A stretch of DNA of 61,901 nt, taken from positions 1-61,901 of IMG/VR virus record IMGVR_UViG_3300046171_000186; one strand, 5' to 3'. Within the stretch, counting starts at the first letter, position 1, and every line of letters begins with the position of its first letter. Of the stretch, positions 49,701 to 57,729 are shown piece after piece. The notes beneath the pieces were generated by a model that worked only from the letters and a program-made list of their open reading frames with translations, was not told where the DNA came from and searched no databases. This DNA comes from a virus. Made by a program: the position numbers and the translations under genes.

Positions 49701-52700
49701 CGAATTCAACAGCAAGATGCTCTGGAAGGCATGAACGAAGGTGCCCGGCTAGCACAACAACGAAGACTTCAAGAACAGGCAAACCAACAAGCCTTGATCG
49801 ATCAAGAGTTACGTTTACTAGATGAAAACGTAGCTAAAGCTGCATCTACACAAATTACTGCACGACAAGCGGAACGTGCCCGGCAGGAAGAACTGCTAAC
49901 ATCGAAGCAGGAAGAAGTAGATACTCAGATTGCCGAGGGTGCCCTGACACCTCGAGAGGCAACGATTGCCCAAGAAGAACAAGCCCGTGCTGAAGAGGAC
50001 CGGATTCTTCAAGAGATCGACCAGATGGAAGCAGACGAACGATCTCAATCACAAGCAGAAGAGGACCTTGCCGTAGAACAGGTTGCTGATCAGGAGAACC
50101 GAAAGCGTTTTGACCGTCTATTAGTAAACCTTTCGGATATGCAAACCCAACGGGACACGGAGCAACGTGTTCAAGCTATCTTTGGAGATCTCGAGACTTC
50201 CGAGAGGTCAACGGTTGCCGGGGGTGCTACTGTCAATCCGAACACTCCTCGTGGTGCCCAGATCCTGAAGCAACGAGAATTGGAGGTTCTAAGGGACGCA
50301 ATGGTAGCCGAGTTCCCGGGGGTGTCTCAAGTCGATGTAGTGGAGACTGTCGAGCAAGCCCGGGAGATGTTACCGGAAGGGGCCGAATTGGCAGACGACA
50401 CCGAAGGGTTTGCCTTCCGAGATGCCGAAGGCAATCCGAGGATTGTGCTGGTGGGTACCAACATCGAGAACAAGCAGGTTATCGAAGGGCAGATCGGAAA
50501 TGCTCTGGAGAATGCTGTTCGGGATGGAGTCCGGATCTTCTTCCACGAATCCTTGGGCCATGACGGGTTACGTCAGGCATTCGGAGATAACGAAGCTGCC
50601 CTGAATGACTTTACTGCCAGACTGTACGAAGCCCGTGAAGATGAGATTAACGACTGGGGTAGTCGCAGGTATTCTGAAGGTGACTGGTCAAAAATGAATG
50701 ATTCGCTAAAAGCGGAAGAGTGGCTGGTCCAGAACTTCACAGAAGAAGGAATTGCTCCGTCTGGAATCTTGGATTCGATCCGGGTTCTGTTCGGAAGCGA
50801 GTTCAATGATGCGTCGATCCGCAAACAAATGAACGCAATCCAGAACGCACTACGAAAAGGACGAAAGCCGAAGTTTACCTTGCGAACTCCTCAAGGTGCC
50901 CGGGCGAATGTCGGAGAAGAGATTCCTGTCGAAGAGATGGAGATCGAGATTCCCGGTCAGGATGAGCAAGCTGCACCGGAAGCCGAAGCGCAAGAACAAT
51001 CTCAAGGCCCCACAACAACCCCCATTGAACCTGATCCTGCTTTAGACAGTTTAATCAGATCACTTTACGAGAAAGGAATTACTCCTCCGTCCAAGTCAAT
51101 GGTTAGTGCCCGGAAAAAGAAATTCTTTATGGAGTTTCCTTTCCTGAAAAATACTGATCTGAACAGTGTTGATGCAGACCTAATCCAAGCAAGAATCAAA
51201 GCAGCACAAGACGAGATCGATTCGATTGTAAACCCGGTCAACTTGGAGATGATCAACAACCCGGCTACTCGTCGTGCAAGGGAACTGACTGCCGCACAAA
51301 AGAATAGAGTTCGAGGGTATTTAGCAGAGATCCAAGCTTTGCAAGGTATTCTTGGTTCTGCTCAAGTTGCACCTGTAGCACAGACAGAATCTACACCAGA
51401 ACGTACTTCTGAAACAACAGTTGAAGTAAATGGGCAGCAAGTAGAGCCAGAAAGTGTTCTACCTCAAAAATCACCGACTACACCTGTCCAAGATACCACA
51501 GAAAGTACATCCACGGATGTACAACCGATAGCGGAAGAGACACCGGAAGAAGTTGCTGATGCTGGGCCAGCAATCAGGATGAGTGCAGGTAGACCTAGTC
51601 TGCAGGAAGTAAAACAATTAGAGGTTGAAAAGAAAGCTGCACCGGGCTACCAGACCCCCAGACAGCTACAAGACTCTAGTACGGCTAGAGAGGAACTTGC
51701 CAACGAAGCAAAGAAGTACATTGCAGGAGAAATTGAATACGAGGACTTCCAAGCTGCCGTTCAGCGTTTAAATCCGATTCAGGCTCTAGGAGAGAAATAC
51801 GATATCCCCGGAGGAGTACCTGCTCCTGCAACGAATGAAGAGATTCAAGATGCTGTTGGTGTCAAGAGTCAGGGTAAAGTCCTTGGTGTAGATACAGAGA
51901 TTGCAGATGGGACTGATGTTGGTTTGAGGCTAGATATAAACGCTTATCAAAACAAAGATGTCTGGGTACCCACGATCCATGATGGAAGTGTTAAAGGGAC
52001 TCAGGGTAAAGTTCTGGCCTATGCTCCGGTCGCTAGGGTATTGGGGCATTCTTCAGACGGTAAAGTTAGCTTCGAGTCAAACCCGGATGCTGCTTTGAAT
52101 ATTGCTTCTGGCAAGATCAACAAGACTACTATCGCACGAGTCTTTGGGTCTTTCCAGAATGCCAACCCGGAGGAACTCTTTAATCAGGCTCAAGAATACA
52201 TTGCCAATCCGAAGCAAGGAAATGATGTCTGGGTTGAAATTGGGATGGACCCCACCAGAGGATCGTTCTTCTACGATAAAGCCAATGGTGACCCTGTTCT
52301 GACTGCTGACGAAGTAATTCAAGTTGGTGCTCTCGTTGTTGCGAAAAATCCTGAGTACGGCAACGTCAACAACATCAGAACGGTAGGTAGGACTAAGGGC
52401 ATTCCTGCAGGATTACGTTTTAGTAGCGGACGACGAAAGAAGCTAATCTCTGAACTGCCGATTTCCGGTATTCTAAGTGGAACAGAAGATCTAGGTACAC
52501 AACCCGGAGACTTCTTCCGTAACTTAGGGTTACCTGTACGAACTAAAAAAGATGGGACGGTCAAACCATCGGTCAGTGATGTCGGTAGTAGCCTTGAGAA
52601 AAGATATCGAAAGATTACCGGAAATGTTCCGTTTGAAGATACCCCAGAGCAGAGAGACATAATTGCAGAAGCTTTAAATGCTGAAATTGAATACCAACTG

Positions 52701-55700
52701 CAACAGGATAACTCTGGTGTGGGGTGGTATGATGCTACGGTAGCTAAAGCCCTTAACCGTTATGCAATTATGCATCCGGAACTTGCAGATAATGCAGATG
52801 CCCAAACAGTATTTAAAGCTATTCTTGCAATTACTTCCCAAGGTGAAACTGTTCCTAAAAACGGAGACTACGCACACAAACTTTATAGCGAATACAAGAA
52901 GACAGGAAGAATCCCAACAACTTTTGAAGGAGGAAAAGAAGGTCCGATTGTCTTAAATAACCTTCAGTTTCTGCAGAAGTTGATCGATAAATACGGGGTA
53001 AAAGACGCAAATGAATTACTGCTTGCTAAAATGCCAGTACGAGATGTCAATAAACTTTCTGCACAATTTGGAAAAGCTGGAGTTGGTGGCGAACGGATGG
53101 ATACGGAACTGCTTGGTGCTGCAGCGTTCGGTCCAAAGATCGGTATCTTCTTCTCTAACCTTTCAGGCCAATATGACTTCCCTACCATTGATTTGTGGTT
53201 CCAAAGAACAATGGGCCGAATGCAAGGTCAACTGTTTGATTTCAAACCCGGTACAGATGAAAAGTATCGAAAGTTATTAAGAGACCATTGGGCCAAAAAT
53301 CCTAAGAACTTTACACCCTCTAAAACCGTTAAACAAATCCCTGAGGATGATTTATCACTTAACCTATGGGCAAAAGAAACTCTTAACGAATATGCAAAAC
53401 CAGTCCCAACAGGAAAATTCAAACCGGATGGAACGCCAATAAAACGGAGTTACCCCGTAGAGAAGAAAACGCTTGAGACAAATGCCGCAAAGAATATAAT
53501 TGAAAACCTAACAAAGTTAAAAGGTGCTCCTACGGGTGCAGATCGTATTTTAACTCGAGATGTGCTCCAACGCATTCAAGATAAGAGGAAGAAGAATAAT
53601 CAGGAGACCCTGACGGTTCCTGATATGCAAGCTGTCTTATGGTACTTAGAAAAAGATCTGTATACTGGTCAGGGTGCTGGAAACGTAACCGCAGAGAAAG
53701 CTGATTATGCTGATGCTGCAGAACAAGTCGTGGAGACCTATGGAAACAAAGAACAAAAAAGACAACTACAACGGGCCAGAATTTCCGGAAATGACCCCCG
53801 AGGAGATACAGGAGCAAGTAGCCAGAACACAGGCACTGACCCGGTCTCTGGACGAGAATCCGGAAATGTGGGACGAACTGCTGAAACGAGTCCAGTCCGG
53901 AAATCAGACAGTAGGGCTTCCAGCCTCTCAGGATATGGAGACGGAGGAAGACGGAGTGCTGGAAGAGTCACGAAGGCGTTGGAAGGTACGCCATCCACAA
54001 AGGGGCCGAACGGAACAAGGGTCCAAGGTCCGATCCAAGAATTAGTCGATGTAGCAGAAAAATATGCTGCAGCTAATGGCATCAACTATAAACGACAAGC
54101 TCAGTATGTAGAAGTAGATGAAGAACTTGCAGGACGGATTGCTGATGCCTACGCAGAAATGGAACATACTCCGAATGATCCTACCGTAAAAGCTGCATAC
54201 CGTGACCTGATTGATCAGACTCGTGCCCAATACGAAGCCTTAGTGGCAGATGGATTTGAGTTTACCTTTTTTGATGGGGAAACAGATCCATACGAGGGCA
54301 GACCTTTCCGGGCTATGAATGATTTAAGATTCAATAAACGGATGGCTGTTTATGGAACCTATGATGGCTACGGAACAGAAGGAATAACTAGAGGAGATTT
54401 AGAAGACAACCCAATGCTAGAAGATACTGGCCTTCAATGGGAAGACCAGAATGGTGAAATGCGCCCGGTGATGGCAAACGATTTATTCCGGGCAGTTCAC
54501 GATGCATTTGGGCATGGACTTGAAGGGGCCGGGTTTAGAGCAAGAGGGGAAGAAAATGCGTGGCAAGCTCACGCCCGTTTATTCACAGGTCCAGCTTTAG
54601 GCGCAATCACGAGTGAAACACGAGGGCAAAACTCGTGGCTAAACTACGGGCCTTACGGAGAGACCAACCGGACTGCTGGTCTAGAAGATACGGTCTTTGC
54701 TGATCAGAAGACAGGCTTGATGCCTGAGTGGACTTGGCAAGAAGGCAAGGCCCCAGATATGCCTGAAGACACTCAAGAAGAAAACGTTAACGATGGTGCG
54801 AACTTGACAGGCACCCGGTTCTCTGCCGGTCGACGACGACCTCTCCAGAACAACCCCGGAGGACGTGCCAAGAAAGAGTTCGGAGCACTCAAGGCTCTAC
54901 GCAAACTCGATCATTTCTTTGACCATAAAAGCAACCTGCCAGAACGGGAAGCGTATGAACTGCTGACCCAGAAGGCCCGTGGAGAGATGACCAACTACAT
55001 TGAAATTGGTCACGAACTCGGAGACATTTTCTTAAAGGCGAAAGAGAATGAACAAGCTGCCATCTACAACTACCTAACCGAACGCAATGCGAACGCTAAT
55101 CTAGTCCCTGACAGAAAAGTTAGAGGTTCTAACAAAACCCTTCGACAAGCTGCCGTACAGGCCAAGCAGGACATTATTCAGATCGGAGAAGATCTGGTTC
55201 GTCTAGGAATGCTCGATCCGGATGCATACGCCAACCGAAAGGGTAAGTATCTACCTCGTGTCTATTTAAAGTATCTATTCAGTGAAGACCACCAGAAGAT
55301 CTTGTCTACAGGCGGATCGCTGAAGATGTCGGACTTAGGGTATCTAAAGAAACGTAAAGACGTAGATGCTCTAGTACGCAATCTGGTCCTTGGGGAGATC
55401 AAGTCCCCGGGGTACTTGGTCAGCAAGACCCTAATGCAGTCTGGGCAGGACATTGCCCGGATGCAGTTCCTGAAGGACCTCTCCGGAAATCAAGAATGGG
55501 TTCTGCCTGAAAGCTATATCAATGTTAGCTATGCCAATGAAATCGAAGGTATCCTACAGGCCAACCCGGCACTTCGGCAGCAACTGCTGAACGAAGGACT
55601 CCCTCCAGCCGCACGACAGACTGCCACAAGACGGGTGACCCCAGAGTATCTTGCGGCAGAAGCTAGACGACTTCGAGAACAAGTTTTACCGTCTAAGAAA

Positions 55701-57374
55701 GAAGGATCTGCCCAGAAGGAGTTGGTCCGGAGAATGATCGAAGTGTTGGATCAGAAGGTCTCTCAGGCCCGAACCAATCAGGAATACGATCCTGAAAACT
55801 ACACGCAACTTCCGGATACCTCCCGGTACGGAGACCTTCGAGGTGCGATTGTCCGTAACGAAATCTACGATGACCTAGTCGGATCTCAGGAGTTATTTAC
55901 CCAGTCGGGTATGGAACGAGGGCTGAACTACCTGACCTCCCTAATGAAGTGGGGCCTGACTGCAGCGAACCCGGCAGTCTGGGCGAATAACCTACGATCC
56001 AACACGGCAATGATGCATTTTGCTGGGTTGCCTTTCCATCGTAGTTTCGACTATCGCTTTAGAGCCTTAAAACAGATGCTGACCAACGGTAGTCGCTATC
56101 AGGCGTTCAAGGAGCAAGGACTAACCCTGTCCACCTTTGCGGCAGACGAACTTGGTCGGATGGAGACGAGACTGGCCCAATCGTTATCCCCGGAAGACAA
56201 AAAGATCATCGGGCAACCTCTACGCTATTCGTTGCCTGTTTTGACTGCAGAAAGATTAGGCTCTTTGATCTACAACGCCTTTGGGGATTTCTATCAGGGC
56301 ATGGAGGTCATGGACAAGCTAGCCTTGGGCATGTACCTAGAAGATCACGGCCCTAGCCTTGGGGCACCTTTTGCGAACAATCGGAAGATGACGACCGAAG
56401 CAGCAATGCGAGAGGCAAACAAGGCGTTGTTTGATTACACAGATGTTCCTGACTGGTTGCGTCGAAGTCGCAGAAGCTTACTAGGTGCCCCGTTTTTAAC
56501 GTGGACCTACAAGGCAGCACCGTACTTGACAAAGATGGCTGGTGACCCGAAGAAGCTTCTCAGGGCCGCAACATGGTACGGTGGCCTGTACACCTTGATG
56601 GCAATGCGAGAGGCAGAACTAGATGATGAAGAACATGATGCGTATTATAATGGTCTGCAAGACTGGCTAGCGAAACGTCAGTTGTTCTCGATCCCCCTAC
56701 CACAAAAGGACGAGAACGGAATGGTTCAGACAGAGGACTACACGATGTTTGCGCCTCATGCCTTCCTGATGAATGCTGCCGCAGATGTTCTACCGGGTGG
56801 ACGTTTCAGTGCGTTGGATGTTGCCAAAGACCTTGGCTTTGCATCCCATCCGTTGCTAGAGTCTACAATGGAATTGATCTTCAATAAGGACTCTTTCACC
56901 GGACAGCCGATCTATCGCAAGACGGATACATCGACCCAGATGGCAGACAAGATACGGGAGCACTACATGGACAACTTGCTCCCACAGTTTATCGCACCAA
57001 ACGGGTGGACTACCCGGATGATCGAGTTGTCTTCAGAGAATCCAAATGTGTTTGGACCCTCTAGTGTTTTGGACCGACAGGGGAACCCTACCCGGACGTT
57101 AGGCCAACAGACACAACGGGTAGTACCGTTCATGCCGAATGTTTACCCGTCAGATTTACGCAAGGGATTAAAATACGGAAGGCAGGATATTCTTCGTTCT
57201 ATTCAGGCTCTAGCAAAAGAGTATTCGACGAACCGAAGAAAGTATCGAGGAGATAAAGAAGCGTTAGCGGAGTTGAAAGCGGAGTACGATGCAGAAAGGG
57301 CAAGACTACAAGGGTTGCTGCGAGAATTTCCTACGGTAGGACAACTACCCAGATTTGAAGAGTATGCAGAGTAA
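46734..57374 (+). CDS. Giant polyvalent internal virion protein (3,546 aa)
   Basis: One uninterrupted 10.6-kb frame, 17% of the genome. Domains seen: a 'GMDKALTLSQGL ... FFTAPLTVTA' module (about 640-780); a Gln/Glu/Arg coiled coil (820-1125); a zincin-like peptidase with HESLGH at 1271-1276 (1170-1370); a GLRLDINAY / WVEIGMDPTRGSFFYD module (1700-1900); a helical module with TIDLWFQRTMGRMQG (1930-2330); a module with HDAFGH at 2589-2594 and GEENAWQAH after it (2490-2690); and an LPD38-like C-terminal part (2700-3546; WANNLRSN near 3080). This layout matches phage 'polyvalent proteins' thought to be injected with DNA and to counter host defences. It may also help in DNA ejection. Confidence 0.85.
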   Translation: MDEALRGGLPDREYAKQLLKRIREQYRKGDSTYRDSDFQLRTLLKPFGLNEAQTNSIVSNTLGTSYNVDTVTTGREGGLLNTLGAYVPVAPVDYLSQVAKGVPEQFGNFGPQVEKSLASIGLSMTEADPDPAYMAQRQPGLDRTSDSRLLQNTLSLLPGTPNDADAFRESARNIENYISTNFDTLKNKLRSFGGMVQSWAEENIPTFELPGYDPESAQLAQERQERKNNLADPQFRRQELQQVFDRASKEIEANPLPFPQTAFERGAASLGGSMPSYATMALAPFDPIKLPTILLSNAVAGRMVAGEAVEGVAQDDVWLEMSQNMTDAQKQEALSYINPIVNFEAYNTRTATELAAAGSDALSMLPIGGLPTRLGLDLMGGGASELIDFDLAGRARRRGLRAYAQKMNLPIKDDPRLQLVNRGDYAKAYPAQAQEAFQTGIVMSGAASTPTTLVDSLFTNYRNRQPRDNQNPNQNPDQIQALTNTVLNKLKTLNKKDPEQVRSYLENPITEDVVRNIQAKSDAGQALSKDEIEVAKRHNEIDTPILAAPEATPTDTAPDALAEGVAREGEYYQRLQENAARVETVPTDSLQDITRQTYPVQENISQTDAVASQWDRANKAQRSDKWFEGANANEDVVKAWDSIRSEASTIGGHGMDKALTLSQGLKNLRTLLKDGIDYSVNPDTGLRRQFFTAPLTVTAQGTGAGAGTASGTAYTDGPFIIVFREGSSGNPSINDVAGILVNEAHAEIAPLLQAEYPNLVIRSYGQIQDVVAAAKTMRKTPDDSNSRILQSAGRQPSLPGLEEAPPTPQDPRFEPLTFTTDRARSKVEQQALQDREARMKQEEEQRTLNQFYEDISEDSLFSTFDQTEETDLGTVQTPRDEYESAVAYEDAIQRQTQQLEDIRKLQQDTKTIQKAREAAEKRQEALIKADQRIAARDLAAEDKQRIQEKLAADKLANQQRLAEIADIQRGLDQRVKEAKATQVTAKEELRIQQQDALEGMNEGARLAQQRRLQEQANQQALIDQELRLLDENVAKAASTQITARQAERARQEELLTSKQEEVDTQIAEGALTPREATIAQEEQARAEEDRILQEIDQMEADERSQSQAEEDLAVEQVADQENRKRFDRLLVNLSDMQTQRDTEQRVQAIFGDLETSERSTVAGGATVNPNTPRGAQILKQRELEVLRDAMVAEFPGVSQVDVVETVEQAREMLPEGAELADDTEGFAFRDAEGNPRIVLVGTNIENKQVIEGQIGNALENAVRDGVRIFFHESLGHDGLRQAFGDNEAALNDFTARLYEAREDEINDWGSRRYSEGDWSKMNDSLKAEEWLVQNFTEEGIAPSGILDSIRVLFGSEFNDASIRKQMNAIQNALRKGRKPKFTLRTPQGARANVGEEIPVEEMEIEIPGQDEQAAPEAEAQEQSQGPTTTPIEPDPALDSLIRSLYEKGITPPSKSMVSARKKKFFMEFPFLKNTDLNSVDADLIQARIKAAQDEIDSIVNPVNLEMINNPATRRARELTAAQKNRVRGYLAEIQALQGILGSAQVAPVAQTESTPERTSETTVEVNGQQVEPESVLPQKSPTTPVQDTTESTSTDVQPIAEETPEEVADAGPAIRMSAGRPSLQEVKQLEVEKKAAPGYQTPRQLQDSSTAREELANEAKKYIAGEIEYEDFQAAVQRLNPIQALGEKYDIPGGVPAPATNEEIQDAVGVKSQGKVLGVDTEIADGTDVGLRLDINAYQNKDVWVPTIHDGSVKGTQGKVLAYAPVARVLGHSSDGKVSFESNPDAALNIASGKINKTTIARVFGSFQNANPEELFNQAQEYIANPKQGNDVWVEIGMDPTRGSFFYDKANGDPVLTADEVIQVGALVVAKNPEYGNVNNIRTVGRTKGIPAGLRFSSGRRKKLISELPISGILSGTEDLGTQPGDFFRNLGLPVRTKKDGTVKPSVSDVGSSLEKRYRKITGNVPFEDTPEQRDIIAEALNAEIEYQLQQDNSGVGWYDATVAKALNRYAIMHPELADNADAQTVFKAILAITSQGETVPKNGDYAHKLYSEYKKTGRIPTTFEGGKEGPIVLNNLQFLQKLIDKYGVKDANELLLAKMPVRDVNKLSAQFGKAGVGGERMDTELLGAAAFGPKIGIFFSNLSGQYDFPTIDLWFQRTMGRMQGQLFDFKPGTDEKYRKLLRDHWAKNPKNFTPSKTVKQIPEDDLSLNLWAKETLNEYAKPVPTGKFKPDGTPIKRSYPVEKKTLETNAAKNIIENLTKLKGAPTGADRILTRDVLQRIQDKRKKNNQETLTVPDMQAVLWYLEKDLYTGQGAGNVTAEKADYADAAEQVVETYGNKEQKRQLQRARISGNDPRGDTGASSQNTGTDPVSGRESGNVGRTAETSPVRKSDSRASSLSGYGDGGRRSAGRVTKALEGTPSTKGPNGTRVQGPIQELVDVAEKYAAANGINYKRQAQYVEVDEELAGRIADAYAEMEHTPNDPTVKAAYRDLIDQTRAQYEALVADGFEFTFFDGETDPYEGRPFRAMNDLRFNKRMAVYGTYDGYGTEGITRGDLEDNPMLEDTGLQWEDQNGEMRPVMANDLFRAVHDAFGHGLEGAGFRARGEENAWQAHARLFTGPALGAITSETRGQNSWLNYGPYGETNRTAGLEDTVFADQKTGLMPEWTWQEGKAPDMPEDTQEENVNDGANLTGTRFSAGRRRPLQNNPGGRAKKEFGALKALRKLDHFFDHKSNLPEREAYELLTQKARGEMTNYIEIGHELGDIFLKAKENEQAAIYNYLTERNANANLVPDRKVRGSNKTLRQAAVQAKQDIIQIGEDLVRLGMLDPDAYANRKGKYLPRVYLKYLFSEDHQKILSTGGSLKMSDLGYLKKRKDVDALVRNLVLGEIKSPGYLVSKTLMQSGQDIARMQFLKDLSGNQEWVLPESYINVSYANEIEGILQANPALRQQLLNEGLPPAARQTATRRVTPEYLAAEARRLREQVLPSKKEGSAQKELVRRMIEVLDQKVSQARTNQEYDPENYTQLPDTSRYGDLRGAIVRNEIYDDLVGSQELFTQSGMERGLNYLTSLMKWGLTAANPAVWANNLRSNTAMMHFAGLPFHRSFDYRFRALKQMLTNGSRYQAFKEQGLTLSTFAADELGRMETRLAQSLSPEDKKIIGQPLRYSLPVLTAERLGSLIYNAFGDFYQGMEVMDKLALGMYLEDHGPSLGAPFANNRKMTTEAAMREANKALFDYTDVPDWLRRSRRSLLGAPFLTWTYKAAPYLTKMAGDPKKLLRAATWYGGLYTLMAMREAELDDEEHDAYYNGLQDWLAKRQLFSIPLPQKDENGMVQTEDYTMFAPHAFLMNAAADVLPGGRFSALDVAKDLGFASHPLLESTMELIFNKDSFTGQPIYRKTDTSTQMADKIREHYMDNLLPQFIAPNGWTTRMIELSSENPNVFGPSSVLDRQGNPTRTLGQQTQRVVPFMPNVYPSDLRKGLKYGRQDILRSIQALAKEYSTNRRKYRGDKEALAELKAEYDAERARLQGLLREFPTVGQLPRFEEYAE
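53740..54045 (+). CDS. Nested out-of-frame gene inside the giant gene, 101 aa
   Basis: METKNKKDNYNGPEFPEMTP, then EEIQEQVARTQALTRSLDEN and EMWDELLKRVQ, reads like a real acidic helical protein. In the giant frame the same DNA encodes a Ser/Gly/Arg linker. GGAG lies 5 nt before the ATG. Either a true overlapping gene, or two compensating frameshifts displace the giant frame here. Confidence 0.45.
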   Translation: METKNKKDNYNGPEFPEMTPEEIQEQVARTQALTRSLDENPEMWDELLKRVQSGNQTVGLPASQDMETEEDGVLEESRRRWKVRHPQRGRTEQGSKVRSKN

Positions 57375-57385
57375 TGTGCTCAAGA

Positions 57386-57405
57386 TTGTGCAGCGTTTTG
57401 TGCAG
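57386..57405. repeat. Direct repeat TTGTGCAG x2, candidate integrase arm sites
   Basis: TTGTGCAG at 57386-57393 and 57398-57405, 12-bp period, about 75 bp from the tRNA-like attP core. Spaced short direct repeats beside attP are typical arm-type sites for tyrosine integrases. Confidence 0.4.
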
Positions 57406-57442
57406 TATTTGAGCTAAGAAGGACAGGCAAGCCAACTTGGGG

Positions 57443-57463
57443 TTCTTTAGAAACTCTAAAGAA
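57443..57463 (+). terminator. AT-rich hairpin after the giant gene
   Basis: TTCTTTAGA/TCTAAAGAA, perfect 9-bp stem, 3-nt loop, 69 bp past the giant gene's stop. It is enclosed by a larger inverted repeat (57432-57442 with 57482-57492, 10 of 11 pairs) that includes the tRNA-like acceptor end. A terminator or a structure at attP; no U-run follows. Confidence 0.4.
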
Positions 57464-57476
57464 ATCAATTGCTTGA

Positions 57477-57525
57477 TGGCTCCCCAAGCTGGACTCGAAC
57501 CAGCGACCCAATGATTAACAGTCAA
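57477..57525 (-). other. attP: Phage attachment site (attP core): 3' half of tRNA-Asn
   Basis: Read leftward, the DNA gives the anticodon loop CTGTTAA with GTT anticodon, a variable loop, a perfect T-arm with GGTTCGAGTCC, the acceptor 3' strand and an encoded CCA. The 5' half of a tRNA is absent: no acceptor 5' strand or D-arm is found upstream. This is the usual form of an attP core in phages that integrate at the 3' end of a tRNA gene and rebuild it. It predicts a host tRNA-Asn(GUU) ending identically. Confidence 0.8.
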
Positions 57526-57561
57526 CCTATCTAACTGAAAATCATGGGTCAAATCAATAGG

Positions 57562-57729
57562 TTAATCAACAAGATCTTCTTCTGCCGAGATTTGTGCCAA
57601 GATTTCTTGGTCAAAGTTACCTCCGAGTACGTCTAGCACTTGACTGACTACGCTTTTCAATGATTGGAGTTCTTCAATTGTCGTAGCAAGGTTCGTCTCT
57701 AGTTCTTCGACTCGATCTTCTGTCGTCAT
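57562..57729 (-). CDS. Small coiled-coil protein, 55 aa
   Basis: MTTEDRVEELETNLATTIEE, then LQSLKSVVSQVLDVLG: a heptad-patterned acidic helix. AGAGG precedes the ATG. Lies between attP and the primase-helicase operon, below usual length cut-offs. Could be a small regulator or excision helper; no evidence for either. Confidence 0.55.
   Translation of the reverse strand: MTTEDRVEELETNLATTIEELQSLKSVVSQVLDVLGGNFDQEILAQISAEEDLVD

Noticed and set aside
53011-53280. Second nested frame (89 aa) in the giant gene
   Set aside because: Cys/Ser-rich, no ribosome-binding site, and the giant frame here is a well-formed domain; looks like a shadow.
57477-57550. A complete phage-encoded tRNA-Asn
   Set aside because: The 5' acceptor strand and D-arm cannot be found upstream of the anticodon arm, so it is only a 3' half and better explained as attP.
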